Shown here one piece after another: positions 11,400-23,154 of a DNA stretch of 64,000 nucleotides. How positions within the stretch are numbered: the stretch's first letter is position 1; the number at the start of each line of letters is the position of its first letter. Position numbers and translations under genes: made by a program. This DNA is from Siphonodentalium dalli (taxonomy: Eukaryota; Mollusca; Scaphopoda; Gadilida; Siphonodentaliidae): assembly GCA_032622095.1 (NCBI GenBank), contig CP136061.1, positions 9,204,447 to 9,268,446 on the forward strand, written 5' to 3'. The notes below the pieces were generated by a model. That model had not been told where the DNA came from. It was given only the letters and a program-made list of their open reading frames with translations, and did no database searches.

Positions 11400-12508
11400 A
11401 ACGCGTTCATGAACCTAAACAAATGGATGTATGCGTTCATGAACCTAAACAAATGGATGTGTGCGTTCACCATGGACCTAAACAAAAGGATGCGTGCGTT
11501 CACCATAAACCTAAACAAATGGATGTGTGCGTCCATGAACCTAAACAAATGGATGTGTGCGTTCACCATGAACCTAAAAAAATGGATGTGTGCGTTCACC
11601 ATGAACCTAAACAAATGGATGTGTGCGTTCGTGAACCTAAACAAATGGATGTGTGCGTTCACCATGAACCTAAACAAATGGATGTGTGCATTCACCATGA
11701 ACCTAAACAAATGGATGTGTGCGTTCACCATGAACCTAAACAAATGGATGTGTGCGTTCACCATGAACCTAAACAAATGGATGTGTGCGTTCACCATGAA
11801 CCTAAACAAATGGATTTGTGCCATCATGAACCTAAACAAATGGATGTGTGCGTTCACCATGAACCTAAACAAATGGATTTGTGCGTTCATGAACCTAAAC
11901 AAATGGATGTGTGCGTTCACCATGAACCTAAACAAATGGATGTGTGCGTTCATCATGAACCTAAACAAATGGATGTGTGCGTTCACCATGAACCTAAAAA
12001 AATGGATGTGTGCGTTCACCATGAACCTAAACAAATGGATGTGTGCGTTCGTGAACCTAAACAAATGGATGTGTGCGTTCACCATGAACCTAAACAAATG
12101 GATTTGTGCCATCATGAACCTAAACAAATGGATGTGTGCGTTCACCATGAACCTAAACAAATGGATGTGTGCGTTCACCATGAACCTAAACAAATGGATG
12201 TGTGCGTTCACCACGAACCTAAACAAATGGATGTGTGCGTTCACCATGAACCTAAACAAATGGATGTGTGCGTTCACCATGAACGTAAACAAATGGATTT
12301 GTGCCATCATGAACCTAAAAAAATGGATGTGTGCGTTCACCATGAACCTAAACAAATGGATTTGTGCGTTAATGAACCTAAACAAATGGATGTGTGCGTT
12401 CACCACGAACCTACACAAATGGATGTGTGCGTTCACCATGAACCTAAACAAATTGATGTGTGCGTTCATGAACCTAAACAAATGGATTTTTGCATTCATC
12501 TACCGTAG
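11400..12508. repeat. 30/33-bp minisatellite, about 34 units, open in three frames
   Basis: Units read AACCTAAACAAATGGATGTG plus TGCGTTCACCATG (33 bp) or a 30-bp form lacking one triplet. About 34 units are present, with substitutions such as GATTTG for GATGTG. Both forms are multiples of three, so two forward frames (361 and 408 codons) and one reverse frame (451 codons) stay open. In one forward frame the repeat reads MDVCVHHEPKQ. There is no promoter, no splice context and no domain, and the array sits on the lost right tip of the piggyBac-type element, so I call it a non-coding minisatellite. Translation is not excluded because every length change that I saw is in frame. Confidence 0.9.
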
Positions 12509-12890
12509 TGGTTAGTAATTATATATTTAACCCCATGTGCCACTCGGGGTTTCCAAGACGACAGAGTCGGTCGGATTTTTGTTTATATATATACATATAT
12601 GAAGCAAAAGGGGCACGGACTCAGTATGTGTGTTCATTGCTTCACATGTGCTTATAGAGGTTGTCAATTCGTCTAATACGTGCTGACATTCTGCGAATAT
12701 GAAAACAAAAACTAATTTGTAAATTACAGTGGAATTATATATATAGTCAAAATGGGGAAAAAAACAATCATATCCTATGACCCAATAATCTGATGAAGAA
12801 CGCAACAAAATCGTCATTTAGCTCAACTATGATCCGTCGTACCTTACGTTGTATTCGGAAAAAACTTTTGATTTGAATACTGCTAGCCTG
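12509..12890. other. Unassigned stretch
   Basis: AT-rich sequence between the minisatellite and the LINE remnants; nothing recognised. Confidence 0.5.
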
Positions 12891-12899
12891 TGCCTGATG

Positions 12900-13160
12900 T
12901 TCGATGTATATGTGGCTATTAGTGCGCAGTCTCTGCTACTTTTGGTCTTCCATAAACGTTTGCATCTTGGCTTTTGAAATTGTGTTTTTGCACTCTTTGT
13001 TGGCTCGTATCATAATTAATTTTCATGTGGACGGATAGTGGACAATGATCAGAAAGTTCACTGGGACCCTTCACGCAGAACTATTCTACCCTCGATAAAT
13101 AATCTGCCTTGATAAGGGCGTAATCTACAACACTTGATCCATTGTATTGGTAACTAGTGT
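12900..13160 (-). pseudogene. LINE-A endonuclease, C-terminal piece (displaced)
   Basis: On the minus strand this reads the end of an apurinic-type (EEP) endonuclease domain, including GSSVVDYALI and SELSDHCPL; the SDH block is catalytic in this family. It is not followed by a reverse transcriptase. It fits directly onto the endonuclease piece that ends near 14118, so the two parts appear to have been split by the ~950-bp LINE fragment between them. A stop codon interrupts the frame just before the SDH block. The downstream part decays by about 12900. Confidence 0.7.
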
Positions 13161-13164
13161 TCAC

Positions 13165-14117
13165 TGTTTTATTTACTCAAATCACAGTACGTGACACAAG
13201 AGACATATTTATAATTATACAGTGCATGGTATTTCATTGGTGCAATATTCAAAGTCAACAACAACAAAAATGGGTATGATAACAACGTATTCTATACGCA
13301 CATAATGTGCGAATGGGATGGTGGGGTTGATAAGGTCAGCGGTGATCCAAAATAGTTTCGAAGATTTTTGATGAATCCGCATAGCTTGTAGAAGCATACT
13401 TTGTTTTTTGGGTTCATTATATTTCTGAAATTATGGACATTTTTTTGTTCTGTCAAGGATTAAGGGTAAAAATCGTCTTCGGAGTGAGTTCGATTTGTTA
13501 CAATCCATTATGTTGTGATATTCATTCCCTATTTCGCTCTTATCACACAGCGTGCACTTTCTCATTTGGTAATCAATATTGTACATGATCCAGTTTCTAC
13601 TGGGAGCTGATGATTTGAACATCTGAATTTAGCTAAAATAACTGCTTGTTTTTGGTGGAGTTCGGATAAATATTTTTCTTGTGTGAATTTATATTTTAAA
13701 ATTCGATAATTTCGACACTTATTCATAGAGTTAATCTCGTTTCTCCACTGGTTTTGAAATTTATTTTCCAGAGTTTGTCGTGTGATATTTTTAACCGACT
13801 TAGGGTCAATTTCGTGTATAAACTGGTTTGTCCAGATATCGAGCAGTTCTAATTATCCTAGTGACGCCTGAATGTAATCGATCCAGAGATGAGTGAATGC
13901 TCCAGATTTTTGGAGTAAATAATTATACAGCAGTTTGTTAATTTTTTGTTTGTCTGACATAACCACATTAGCCCAGTATGTTAACATTCTACATTTTATG
14001 TCAACAATTAACGGATATACTCCTGTTTCTCCGTATACCATCATACTTGGTGTGCTTGGTTTTAACCCTAAAACATATTTGAGAAATTTTAATTGGATCT
14101 TTTCTAAATCTGCGACG
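13165..14117 (-). mobile_element. 5'-truncated LINE 3' end inserted in LINE-A
   Basis: Minus-strand reading begins LEKIQLKFLKYVLGLKPSTP and continues into VYGETGVYPL, a pattern found after the RT domain in CR1/jockey-type ORF2 proteins. It then reaches a C-terminal Cys/His cluster, CTLCDKSEIGNEYHNIMDC (13431-13622). Stops and frame changes interrupt it (stops near 13853 and 13431). No reverse transcriptase core is present, consistent with a 5'-truncated insertion. It separates two parts of one endonuclease domain, so it arrived after LINE-A. I could not define a clean target duplication. Confidence 0.65.
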
Positions 14118-14825
14118 TGCTGAAGGCGCCCATGTAGTCTCCCGTGGTGCGACCATTGACAATCCTCAGATGTAAGGACTTACATAATGATATTAATTTT
14201 CGCCCGAATGTATTAATTGAAACATCCATACTCTGACGTGTCTTACAATCGTCTAGTTGATAATCTATCGGAAGTGGCACGTGCGCGTTATCGTCATTCG
14301 TGATGTGATCAGCGAGGATACCACAGCGGGCGTTCCAATCGCCTGCTAACATTATAAAATCGTCTCACTTTGAATTGTCTAAAGCCGATGTTAGTTTGTT
14401 GTAAATGCAGTATTCGGGATCTTTATTTCCCCAATAAGAGGAATTAGATGGGGGGGGGATATACATATATACCGACACTATTATAAAATCATGAGGAAGG
14501 TTGAACATCGCCTCATCAAAAGTAGTCCAAAGGATCATATCATCAATTAATTTTTCCCTTTGTACCACTGTGAGAACTTTTCTTTATAATAAAAGGCAAG
14601 ACCCCATCTGTGTGTTTTACCCGTATTTCTGGGAAGATCAACGACCCTGTATCCTGATATTTCCAGGCTTTCTGTGGAGTTGTGCCATGTCTCTGATAAT
14701 GTGATAAAATCATATTTAGTCATTATTTCAAATAGATCTCCATCATGCCTTAGTTTATCGGATATACCGTGTATTTTCCAAGACATGTACGTTATGTCCG
14801 AAGATCCCGGAAACGCTTTATTCAA
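14118..14825 (-). pseudogene. LINE-A ORF2 endonuclease, N-terminal two thirds
   Basis: Three minus-strand pieces in different frames together outline an exonuclease-endonuclease-phosphatase domain. WKIHGISDKL and ITLSETWH lie at 14825-14547, a middle part at 14568-14365, and GDWNARCG with NGRTTGDYMG at 14352-14118. In LINE ORF2 proteins this domain nicks target DNA. Frameshifts between the pieces and the loss of the RT domain show that it is dead. It follows the ORF1 remnant in the expected ORF1-ORF2 order. Confidence 0.8.
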
Positions 14826-15077
14826 AAGTTTTTACCACATATTGAGTTTGTGATCAACCATGCATGCCCACTGATCTCTGGTGTACTATATCCTCATATA
14901 TATATAGTATGTATAGTTATATTATGTCACTTTCGGTACAATTGTAAGTTCGTAAATATATATCTAAGAAACATGTTAGTTTGTACATTTATAATTAATG
15001 CACGAACTTAAGTAATTATAGATATGGTCATTAATAATCATATAGTTGCGTGCTTCATATGTATATACTAAACAATG

Positions 15078-17727
15078 TTACCTCATTTGGCCATTGGGTT
15101 GCACTATAACATACCTGTTAAATATTTGGATAAAAGTTTTGCTTATATCCAATTTAAATTGTTCATCATTGTTCATTCCCACACTAATGGGTGTGGTTCT
15201 CATCTGTTTCACATAACTGTCATTAGGTACCGATGGTAATGTCTCTGCATTGTAGACTTTATCTCTGAATCTGTTATTTGTCCATTTGGGAGAAGTGCCC
15301 ACATGTTTTGAATTTAACACCCTGTCTCATTGTGAGTGTATTGGTGGCGCGGCTCCTCTGTTGTCAGCGAACTCCTGTTGTGGAAATAATCTAAGCTGTT
15401 CATTTCATTTATGTTCGGCCCTGTAGGATCCTGTGGGTTGATGGCGTCTATCTGTGCTATCATAAACAATCTTCTCTCTCGTGTGTTTCAAGTTCTTGGC
15501 CAACACTTTGGCTCCTTTGAAGTTCAGATGGAAGAAGTCCCGATAGAATTGTCTATATACATATCCATCGGAATCAATGAATACGCCGGTATGGTCTATG
15601 AATCTTACATCTCTTCTCGCACACACGTATCTAATTGTATCATTTGACTTCAAAATGACGTTTGTAATCCATTCCGATTGATGACTTGGAAGCACGTATA
15701 TGATATGTAAATCTCAGCTTTTTGGGAATTTATTTTGCGCACAACTTATCATTTTATGTATTTGTCCGGCGAACAAGATTTGGCCCTTATTACACATATA
15801 TGCCTACGTGAATAGTCAACTTCTGTATGTCCTGTCTCATGTCGGCTTGATCCATCAGCCAGCTTATCAATCCTGAAGGTGACTGTCCGGGTTGCACCAT
15901 TTGAATGCTCACCACTAATACCAAGCTTATATGTATTGATTACACCTAGGACTGAGTCTCCTATCAGTAGGTGATGTGTGTTAGTAGGAACTTCTACTAG
16001 TCTTCCATAATCCATGTCAGCTGGTTCTTTCCTCGGGAGGTTAGAATCACTATCTTCCGAAAAAGTATGGCTAGTCCCCATTTTAGGTGTGTCGCCAATG
16101 TCTTCAAATGTTTTGAATCGATTTTTAACGGACACTTCATATTCTATTTCCTCCTCAATACTGGATGTCTGGTCTTCTTGTATATTTGTTAATTCGGCCT
16201 CTGTATGTTTTCCTCGTGTATGATTTATTTATCCGTAATTCCTCCATCTCTAGCGAAGCTTAATTTTTCTATGTTTTCGTGCTATTTCCCTTTTGTGTCA
16301 TGTATGGTCGTTCTTGGTGTAATATCTGTCGTGTCTACTGATTTGTCCGCTTTCGTTATCCGTTTATTGCTTTCTCTCTCATTTTTCAACTCTACAACTT
16401 CCTTAGACACTTTATTCCTGAGAGTATCAAACTCTTTCCAGACTGAATCCTCTAATTTAACCCATTGTTTAACGATCCACTGCTCCCGTTCTTCGTTTTC
16501 CAATTTAAGATCGTCAATTGTTCTCTGCAGTGTCTTAATGTGTTCCGTGCATTCTTCTGTCATTATTGCGGTGGTCTGATAATCTTTGGTTTCTGCCTCT
16601 CGAATGAACGTCCTATTATGTCCGCTTTTTACTTGGGGTGTTTTGGTTTTGAAACCAACTCGGGTGGGTTTACGTGGAGTGCTTGTAATCGGCAGTTGTT
16701 GTGCATGGTTCCACGTCCTTTTCTGTCATATCTTCGCTAAGCATTGATTGAAGTGACGTCAGCTCCTGCTCTGCTTCTATTCCAAATTCCAAATTACACA
16801 GTTCTGGCAGTTCATCGGAGATCCACCAAGCTACATTCTTTTTTCGATCCTTGGATCATTATCTTACATTTCGTCATGTATATGTGTAGCGTCACTTTCG
16901 TCGTTTTTGACCGAGGTATTTTGATTACTCTGCGACCACATCTACTCCATTTGCGTCCAAATCTTCAATCCAGTCGATTCCTTTGTTGGGTTTGTTTTCT
17001 TCCTTGTTATAGTATTTCAGTTTCAATGCGTCATACTGGCGTTTAAATTTGTCACTTTCCAATGTTAGAACCATCCTTTCCTCTATTTTTCATATTTCTC
17101 TCCTGCTTTGTCCGCCCTGCTTGCTCTATGAGGGTATCACCCCCTCCCCCTGAATCCTGAATACCAGTTAATTTTGGGGGGTGAATCCTGAATACCAGTG
17201 AATTTTGGGGGGTTAATCCCGAATGCATGTTAAGAAATAATATGCGATAAATGACATACAAATTGACGAGGCTGTCACGAGGCTGTTGTGATATGATTAA
17301 TGATACTTTATGATGGCATGGTGGTCGAATATGCCCAAAAAGCTATTCTACCCACTCATTCATACAGATAACTAGCACAAAAATATTATTTTGCGCCATC
17401 AAAACCTGCGTCCAAGATGGTTTGCTTGAACATGAATACCAGTTAATTGGGGGTATGAATCCCGCGTATACGGCTTCAAATCACCCTGAATCCCGCGTAC
17501 CGAAGGGGGGGGGGGGTTGATACCCTCCTCTATCTTTTTTGCGGTTCGCTGTCCACTTAGTGTGAATGTTTTGAAACGAATCCTTTTCTCACCAGGTTGG
17601 ATTTGTTCTCCTTGTTTCTGTATTATTGTCTCATCTGTATTTTAGTATCCGCATCGGCATCTAATTCCTGTATTGTGGTAATCGTATCGTCCAGCATGCT
17701 ACTATCCACAGCATTCGCCATGTCCAT
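15078..17727 (-). pseudogene. LINE-A ORF1 with SGNH-hydrolase-like domain, broken
   Basis: ORF1 would start at the ATG at 17727 (MDMANAVDSSMLDDTI). The frame breaks near 17640 and is interrupted by a 398-bp miniature element. It resumes with a charged coiled-coil-like stretch (16563-16282, rich in Glu, Lys and Leu), then a segment with LLIGDSVLG (16135-15749) and one with YRDFFHLNFKGAKVL (15695-15405). GDS and DxxH are block I and block V of SGNH hydrolases, a domain known in ORF1 of some CR1-clade LINEs. Block III (GxND) is not clear. The tail reaches about 15078. Several frameshifts and stops make it a pseudogene. Plus-strand open frames over this region are shadows. Confidence 0.75.
17130..17527. 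mobile_element. 398-bp miniature element with G/C-rich ends and CTCTAT duplication
   Basis: Terminal inverted repeats GAGGGTATCACCCCC (left) and GGGGGTTGATACCCTC (right) are flanked by a direct CTCTAT at 17124-17129 and 17528-17533. The inside contains repeated GAATCCTGAATACCAGTTAA words and homopurine/homopyrimidine runs. It interrupts the LINE-A ORF1 remnant, so it is younger than that LINE. The superfamily is not assigned. Confidence 0.75.
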
Positions 17728-17739
17728 ATTGTAGATTCC

Positions 17740-18064
17740 AGAGATCAGTGGGTGGTAACAATTAATCCGCAGCTAGCTAAAATACGTCCGCATCCTATGC
17801 CGTTCTGTCTAACAGAACGGATATGTTTGGTGGCAATCCTCGACAAACTTTTTGTCCCTGCCCCTCACATGTTCCGCCATATTTTTGAAAAATATATAAT
17901 GCCTACGCTGGTGTTTATAAAACGACGTGAATAACCATCTTGCTGATAGTCGATTTTCAACAACTAATACAACCAGTATTAAAAATATCGCAATGAATCG
18001 CAATAAATATGTTTTGGAATGTTTGATAGGCATACTGGCTTTTCCTGGATATGTTCAGATTATC
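17740..18064. other. Unassigned stretch
   Basis: Sequence upstream of the LINE-A start and before the foldback element; nothing recognised. Confidence 0.4.
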
Positions 18065-18072
18065 GGAAAACC

Positions 18073-20031
18073 GGGGTGTGACTAATTACCGCCCGGGACC
18101 GCCCGGAACCGCCCGGGGACCGCCCGGGCGCCCCCACGGGCCCGTGGACATTATATCTCGACGTTATAAGGTAGCGACATACCTCACGAGGTCAACCTAG
18201 AAATTTTACTCGCTCGCTCGTCTCCGGTCGGTGTTATTAACCCCGAAAATGCCGATATTGACTAAGAGAGCCCGGGTGATCCCGGGTGTCTTCGTTTGTT
18301 TTCGGACAGTATATTTTGGTGATGTGTGGTAGTGCAATACAACCTGAGTTTAATTCCAAATATTGACTCGTTAACGCGGCCACGGCCGATATTATTAAGC
18401 CCTCAAAATCCTGGTAAAATACCATATAAACAAAAAGAGCCCCCACGGGCCCGTGGACACTATATCTCGACGTTATAACGTAGCCTCATACCCCACGAGG
18501 TCAACCTAGAAATTTTACTCGATCGCTCGTCTCCGGTCGGTGTTATTAACCCCTCAAAACCGGTAAAATACCATATTAAAAAAGCCCTGGACTGTCCGGG
18601 TGCCCCCATGGGCCCGTAGACACTATATCTCGACGTTATAACGTAGCGATATACCCCACGAGGTCAACCTAGAACATATTACTCGATCGCTCGTCTCCGG
18701 TCGGTGTTATTAACCCCGCAAATGCCGATATTGGCTAAGAGAGCACGGGGGAGCCCGGGCGTCTTCGTGTGTTTTCGGACAGTATATTTTGGTGATAATA
18801 TCAATGATCCTTCAACAACTGATTGTTATACTTTATGTTATGCGTGTTGGCGGCTGTGAAGGAAGTGATCGATGTTTATTACATTTGGCTGTTGGTGAGA
18901 TACCATTTAATACTGGTCGGGGCCCTGAATTAAATAGGATATATTTATGAGTGTAAAGTTGTAAACCCCACAAAAAGATGTATATATTCGCATTATATTT
19001 GATAAAATGTTGGGCAAATAACGCTTTTCTAGCTTCAGTAGGCTCCTTGGCATATTGTGGTTCCATTTGCCAATGAAAACAATTCTCATTCGGTCTGCAA
19101 AGACAGTTTACGTACGTTATTTGCTATCGTACATGTGCGTTATCTAATTAGTGCATCTCGTGAAAACTAATTAACCCGGGCTCTCTTAGCCAATATCGGC
19201 ATTAACGGCGTTAATAACACCGGCCGGAGTCGAGCGAGCGAGTAAAATTTTCTAGGTTGACCTCGTGGGGTATGTCGCTACGTTATAACCGTTATAACGT
19301 AGCGACATACCCCACGAGGTCAACCTAGAAACGTCGAGATATAGTGTCCACGGGCCCATGCATGGAGGCACCCGGGCTGCTTTTGTTTATATGGTATTTT
19401 ACCGGATTATGTGGAGCTAATAACATTGGCCGTGGACGTGTCAGCGAGTCAATATTTGGAAGTCACACTCACATCTACTGTCCGAAAACACACGAATACA
19501 CCCGGGCTCCCCCGCGCTCAATCAGCCAACATCGGCATTTACGGTGTTAATAACACCGTCCGGAGTCGAGCGAGCGAGTAAAATTTTCTAGTTTGACCTC
19601 GTGGGGTATGTCGCTACGTTATAACGTCGATATATAGTGTCCACGTGCCCATGGGGGCACCAGGGTGGTCCCGGGTGGTCCCGTGCCCTTTTTGTTTATA
19701 TGGTATTTTACCGGATTTTGAGGGGTTAATAACATCGGCCGTGGACGCGTCAACGATTCAATATTTGGAAGTCACACTCAGGTAGTATTGCACTACCACG
19801 CATCACTAAACTATCCTGTCCGAAAACACACGAAGACACCCGGGATCACCCGGGCTCTCTTAGCCAATATCGGCATTTGCGGGGTTAATAACACCCGCCG
19901 GAGACGAGCGAGCGAGTAAAATCTTCTAGGTTGCCCTCATGTGGCATGTCGCTACCTTATAACGTCGATATATAGTGTCCACGGGCCCGTGGGGGCGCCC
20001 GGGTGGTCCCCGGTCGGTAATTAGTCACACA
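18073..20031. mobile_element. 1959-bp foldback element, 8-bp target duplication
   Basis: Long inverted arms of about 750 bp or more (roughly 18073-18830 and 19160-20031) start and end with GTGTGACTAATTACC and its complement. They are flanked by a direct GGAAAACC at 18065-18072 and 20032-20039. Each arm holds about three copies of a sub-repeat containing CCACGGGCCCGTGGAC, CTCGACGTTATAACGTAGC, ACTCGCTCGCTCGTCTCCGG and GGTGTTATTAACCCC. The arms are much more GC-rich than the surroundings. The ~330-bp centre (18830-19160) has a minus-strand open frame without a recognised domain. An 8-bp duplication suits hAT or P-like elements, but the ends do not clearly match either; the long arms also recall MULEs, which usually duplicate 9 bp. 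Confidence 0.85.
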
Positions 20032-20039
20032 GGAAAACC

Positions 20040-20985
20040 ACGAAAAATTATAACGGTACCTTTTGTTAACAGCATCAGTTTTCCCTAACAGCACCATAGA
20101 AATTCAGCAGGACCAAACCGCACCATAGCACATTATCAGTTTTTTTGAACAGGTGTGAAAACTACATGTGGAGTGATTAATATTTCGGTTAAACACTAAT
20201 ATTTTTTTTAAGCCTCATTTCAATAATCGAGATCTGTTAGATTGTAGTTGATAGTTTGTGCCCGGTCTGTCGAGAGAATCTTGTTTTCGTTTTGATAGTG
20301 TGTCAGATGTCAGCGGGTCGAGGTTTATAATTGTTTAATGGCACCACGATATTCCTGCTATCACACGATGGCTATCAATATAACATCTGACATCTGAGAA
20401 CGGAAAACAAACCGTGTTAAATTACGGCGGCAGGCCATAATGACGATGAAATAAAATGGTAGAGTCCATTTTAAACATGAAACCTATCAGGAATGGGGCC
20501 ACACGCGCACATGAGATAGGCATTGCAACATTTTGGTTGTTATAAGGTATTCCGTGGACCCGACTTATCAAGCAGAGCTATAATCGCTCTCGATTATAAA
20601 CGTCAGGTTCACTGAATCACTGATTAGTTATAAGGAGTTTTATATCTATCGGTGTTATTGAGTTTCTCCATGCAGTGCCTTCGTTATTGGATATAATTAA
20701 GTTCTGTTCTGTTTAGAGATTGGATATACGTGTTAATATTCTCGACCGGAACTATGGTGAATTATGTGCAACTATACCACAAGTGTGTCACGTGTTTGTA
20801 TGCCGTACATGCATATGACATTTGATGTTGATAACACTCTGTGCAAGAGTTAATCAGTAAATTATATTCTATTTTATTCTATTCTTGTTTGAGGAGTAGG
20901 GAATTCGATGAGGACTATATATGTCGTGGATATAATTCAATTCGGGATTTTAACCAGAAATTTGATTGTGCTTATACGGAAAGGA
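20040..20985. other. Unassigned stretch
   Basis: No gene or repeat recognised. Confidence 0.45.
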
Positions 20986-20989
20986 AGGA

Positions 20990-21055
20990 CAAGGCATGAC
21001 ATGACAAGGCATTACATGACGGCATGACATGACAAGGCATGACATGACAAGGCGA
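20990..21055. repeat. Short tandem repeat of GGCATGACATGACAA
   Basis: Four imperfect units of about 15 bp. About 20 bp further on, an inverted repeat joins CCGGTTCCGTGGTTTTA (about 21084) to TAAAACCACGGAACCGG (about 21189), forming a hairpin of roughly 120 bp. Confidence 0.75.
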
Positions 21056-21215
21056 CAAATCGTGAGTACGGAAGGACAATCCGGCTCCGGTTCCGTGGTT
21101 TTAGTGCTACAGGTCAAAGTTATGGAGTAGCATTTCCATATATGGAGCTTTTGAATTATTCATGACTTCCATATACAGAAAGCTAAGTAAAACCACGGAA
21201 CCGGACCTGGTGGAT

Positions 21216-22282
21216 CCAATATGGCCGCGAGTTAGTGACAGGGCATATATGTGTATATATACAAATCGATTATTCAATTTTGTTGATACACGTTATTATA
21301 CATATTCTACAACTTGTGGGGGACGGAGGTCCATCTAAGTTTCATGAACGTGTCGTCCAATCCCAGTCTCTGTATCCTATTATACTATTAAACTATGTTT
21401 AAATCAATACAAATCTGGGTTCTGTCCGTTGCACGTTGTCAGAGGTATATGTCCCGTGCATTCCCCACCGACTTGGAATTGTTTTTTGTTTCCATGCATG
21501 CAGAGAACATTATATGTGACATAATCATGCAGCTATACTATATACGTCATATACAGCTAGGCATAGCTTGGGTGCATGTATCCACTATAGATTGTGCGGA
21601 CGGACCGGACGGTTGCATGTATCTTCAGGCACGGTTGAGATTTGAAATATGTGCATGCATTATTATTTTATCAAACATTTGTTTTAGATTATAATTGGTT
21701 TATATATACGTAAATGTTATATTGGTATCGTGTGGTATAGTGTGCTCACCATTCTCTTGTCGGTTGCATAGTCCCCTGGATTCTCCATTGACGCTTGAGT
21801 CGTCTTATTTTAGGATAATAATGAAATTATCAAATTATATATAGATTATGTTTTTATCATTGAGTATAGTTCATCCAATGCACATCAGTAAAATTAGATA
21901 CTATACGGCGGCAGTATACGCCAACATGTGCCATTCCTGAAGTCGTCCTAGAACCGGATACGAGTCGTGGTTTGAACCCAACTTTACCTATTTTTGTGTT
22001 TTTAGCACACATTTAAGGCAAAACTCTTGCATCCGATGACATAGCGCATGACATTAATCATCTTTATGACTGTTAATCCTGCCTCACATTTGCTTTTTAT
22101 CGGCGACATTATCCGAAGAAAGGCCTTTTCGTAACGCTGGGTCCCAACACACTAAACTGTGGCGACAATGACTCCTTCAGCCTAGCTGTGGTGTACGCAC
22201 TCTTCCATTATAGCCAATACACACAAACTATAGGCCTAATTACATTCAGAATGACAAACAGAGAATTCAACTGTCAACCGAC
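21216..22282. other. Unassigned stretch
   Basis: A 99-codon plus-strand open frame (21395-21694) lacks any domain or splice context that I recognise. Nothing else is supported. Confidence 0.4.
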
Positions 22283-22830
22283 TCAACCTGAACCAGACAG
22301 CACAACGTGATCGGGCCGACGGTGGGTTGCCACCGACATCCACCCAAACATCCGTAGCCGTACGGGACAGGAGCTGCGGGGGCTATACAACACCAAACAT
22401 TTTGAAAGCTCAAAATTCGAGCAATTTTCGGGCATGCAAATTGGAGATATTTTCGGTCAAATTCGGAAAATTTTCAGGCAAATTGAATGGTATTTCAGGG
22501 GCAGGGGGGGGGGGGCATTATGGCAAATTACAGTATTTTTCACATTTCTGCCTGCATTATACATATTTACGGTTATGATTTGAATCTATTTTATTATATT
22601 TCTGTATAGATACAAGGTATATTCTACAAAAACTGTGTTACAATCATGAATATATCATGTAAAATATTTAGGGCAAAAAATCTCAACCCAACAATTCGGG
22701 CACCCGACTCAATAAAACTCAGACAGCGCAACGTGAGTTGCCAGAACTTGCCACCGACGTCGGCCCAAACGTCGACGTGTACGTCCGTCCGACGCATGCT
22801 GCAAAACAAGAGTTCAGTCCCCTCGCTACG
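22283..22830. repeat. Pair of diverged direct repeats
   Basis: About 22283-22380 and 22708-22800 share CCGACTCAA, CAGACAGC.CAACGTGA, TTGCCACCGAC.TC and CCAAAC.TC in the same order. Both sit beside AT-rich sequence, and a G run lies at 22506-22515. They look like two old copies of one repeat and are not coding. Confidence 0.5.
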
Positions 22831-23154
22831 CTATACGAATACGAACACGAATAGTTTTTTTGGTCAATCAAGACACCCTTTTAGGCAGAACAATTACTCT
22901 TTAAAATGTAACATAAAGGAAATAAAGTGATAATTATGATTATGTTCATTAGTGTGAAATAATAGTATGAAAATTAGTCTTCATCCTGCCCTCTAAAACA
23001 TGTAGTACTAAGAGTGTTAAGGAGGAGGTCAAGTGACCAACCCTGAACGGGTACCTCCACACAAACATCCGCAGCAAAAGTTATAGAGTTGCAAATATTT
23101 CGGGGTGTGACTTTGTGAGGTATTGAAAACAATACACATTTATCTGACGGGTCG

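Noticed and set aside
11144..12499. 451-codon minus-strand frame with FMVNAHIHLFR repeats
   Set aside because: It is the reverse reading of the 30/33-bp minisatellite; three frames are open at once, so openness is not evidence of coding.
16014..17046. Plus-strand frames over the LINE-A ORF1 region
   Set aside because: The minus strand carries recognisable LINE domains; the plus frames have none and are shadows.
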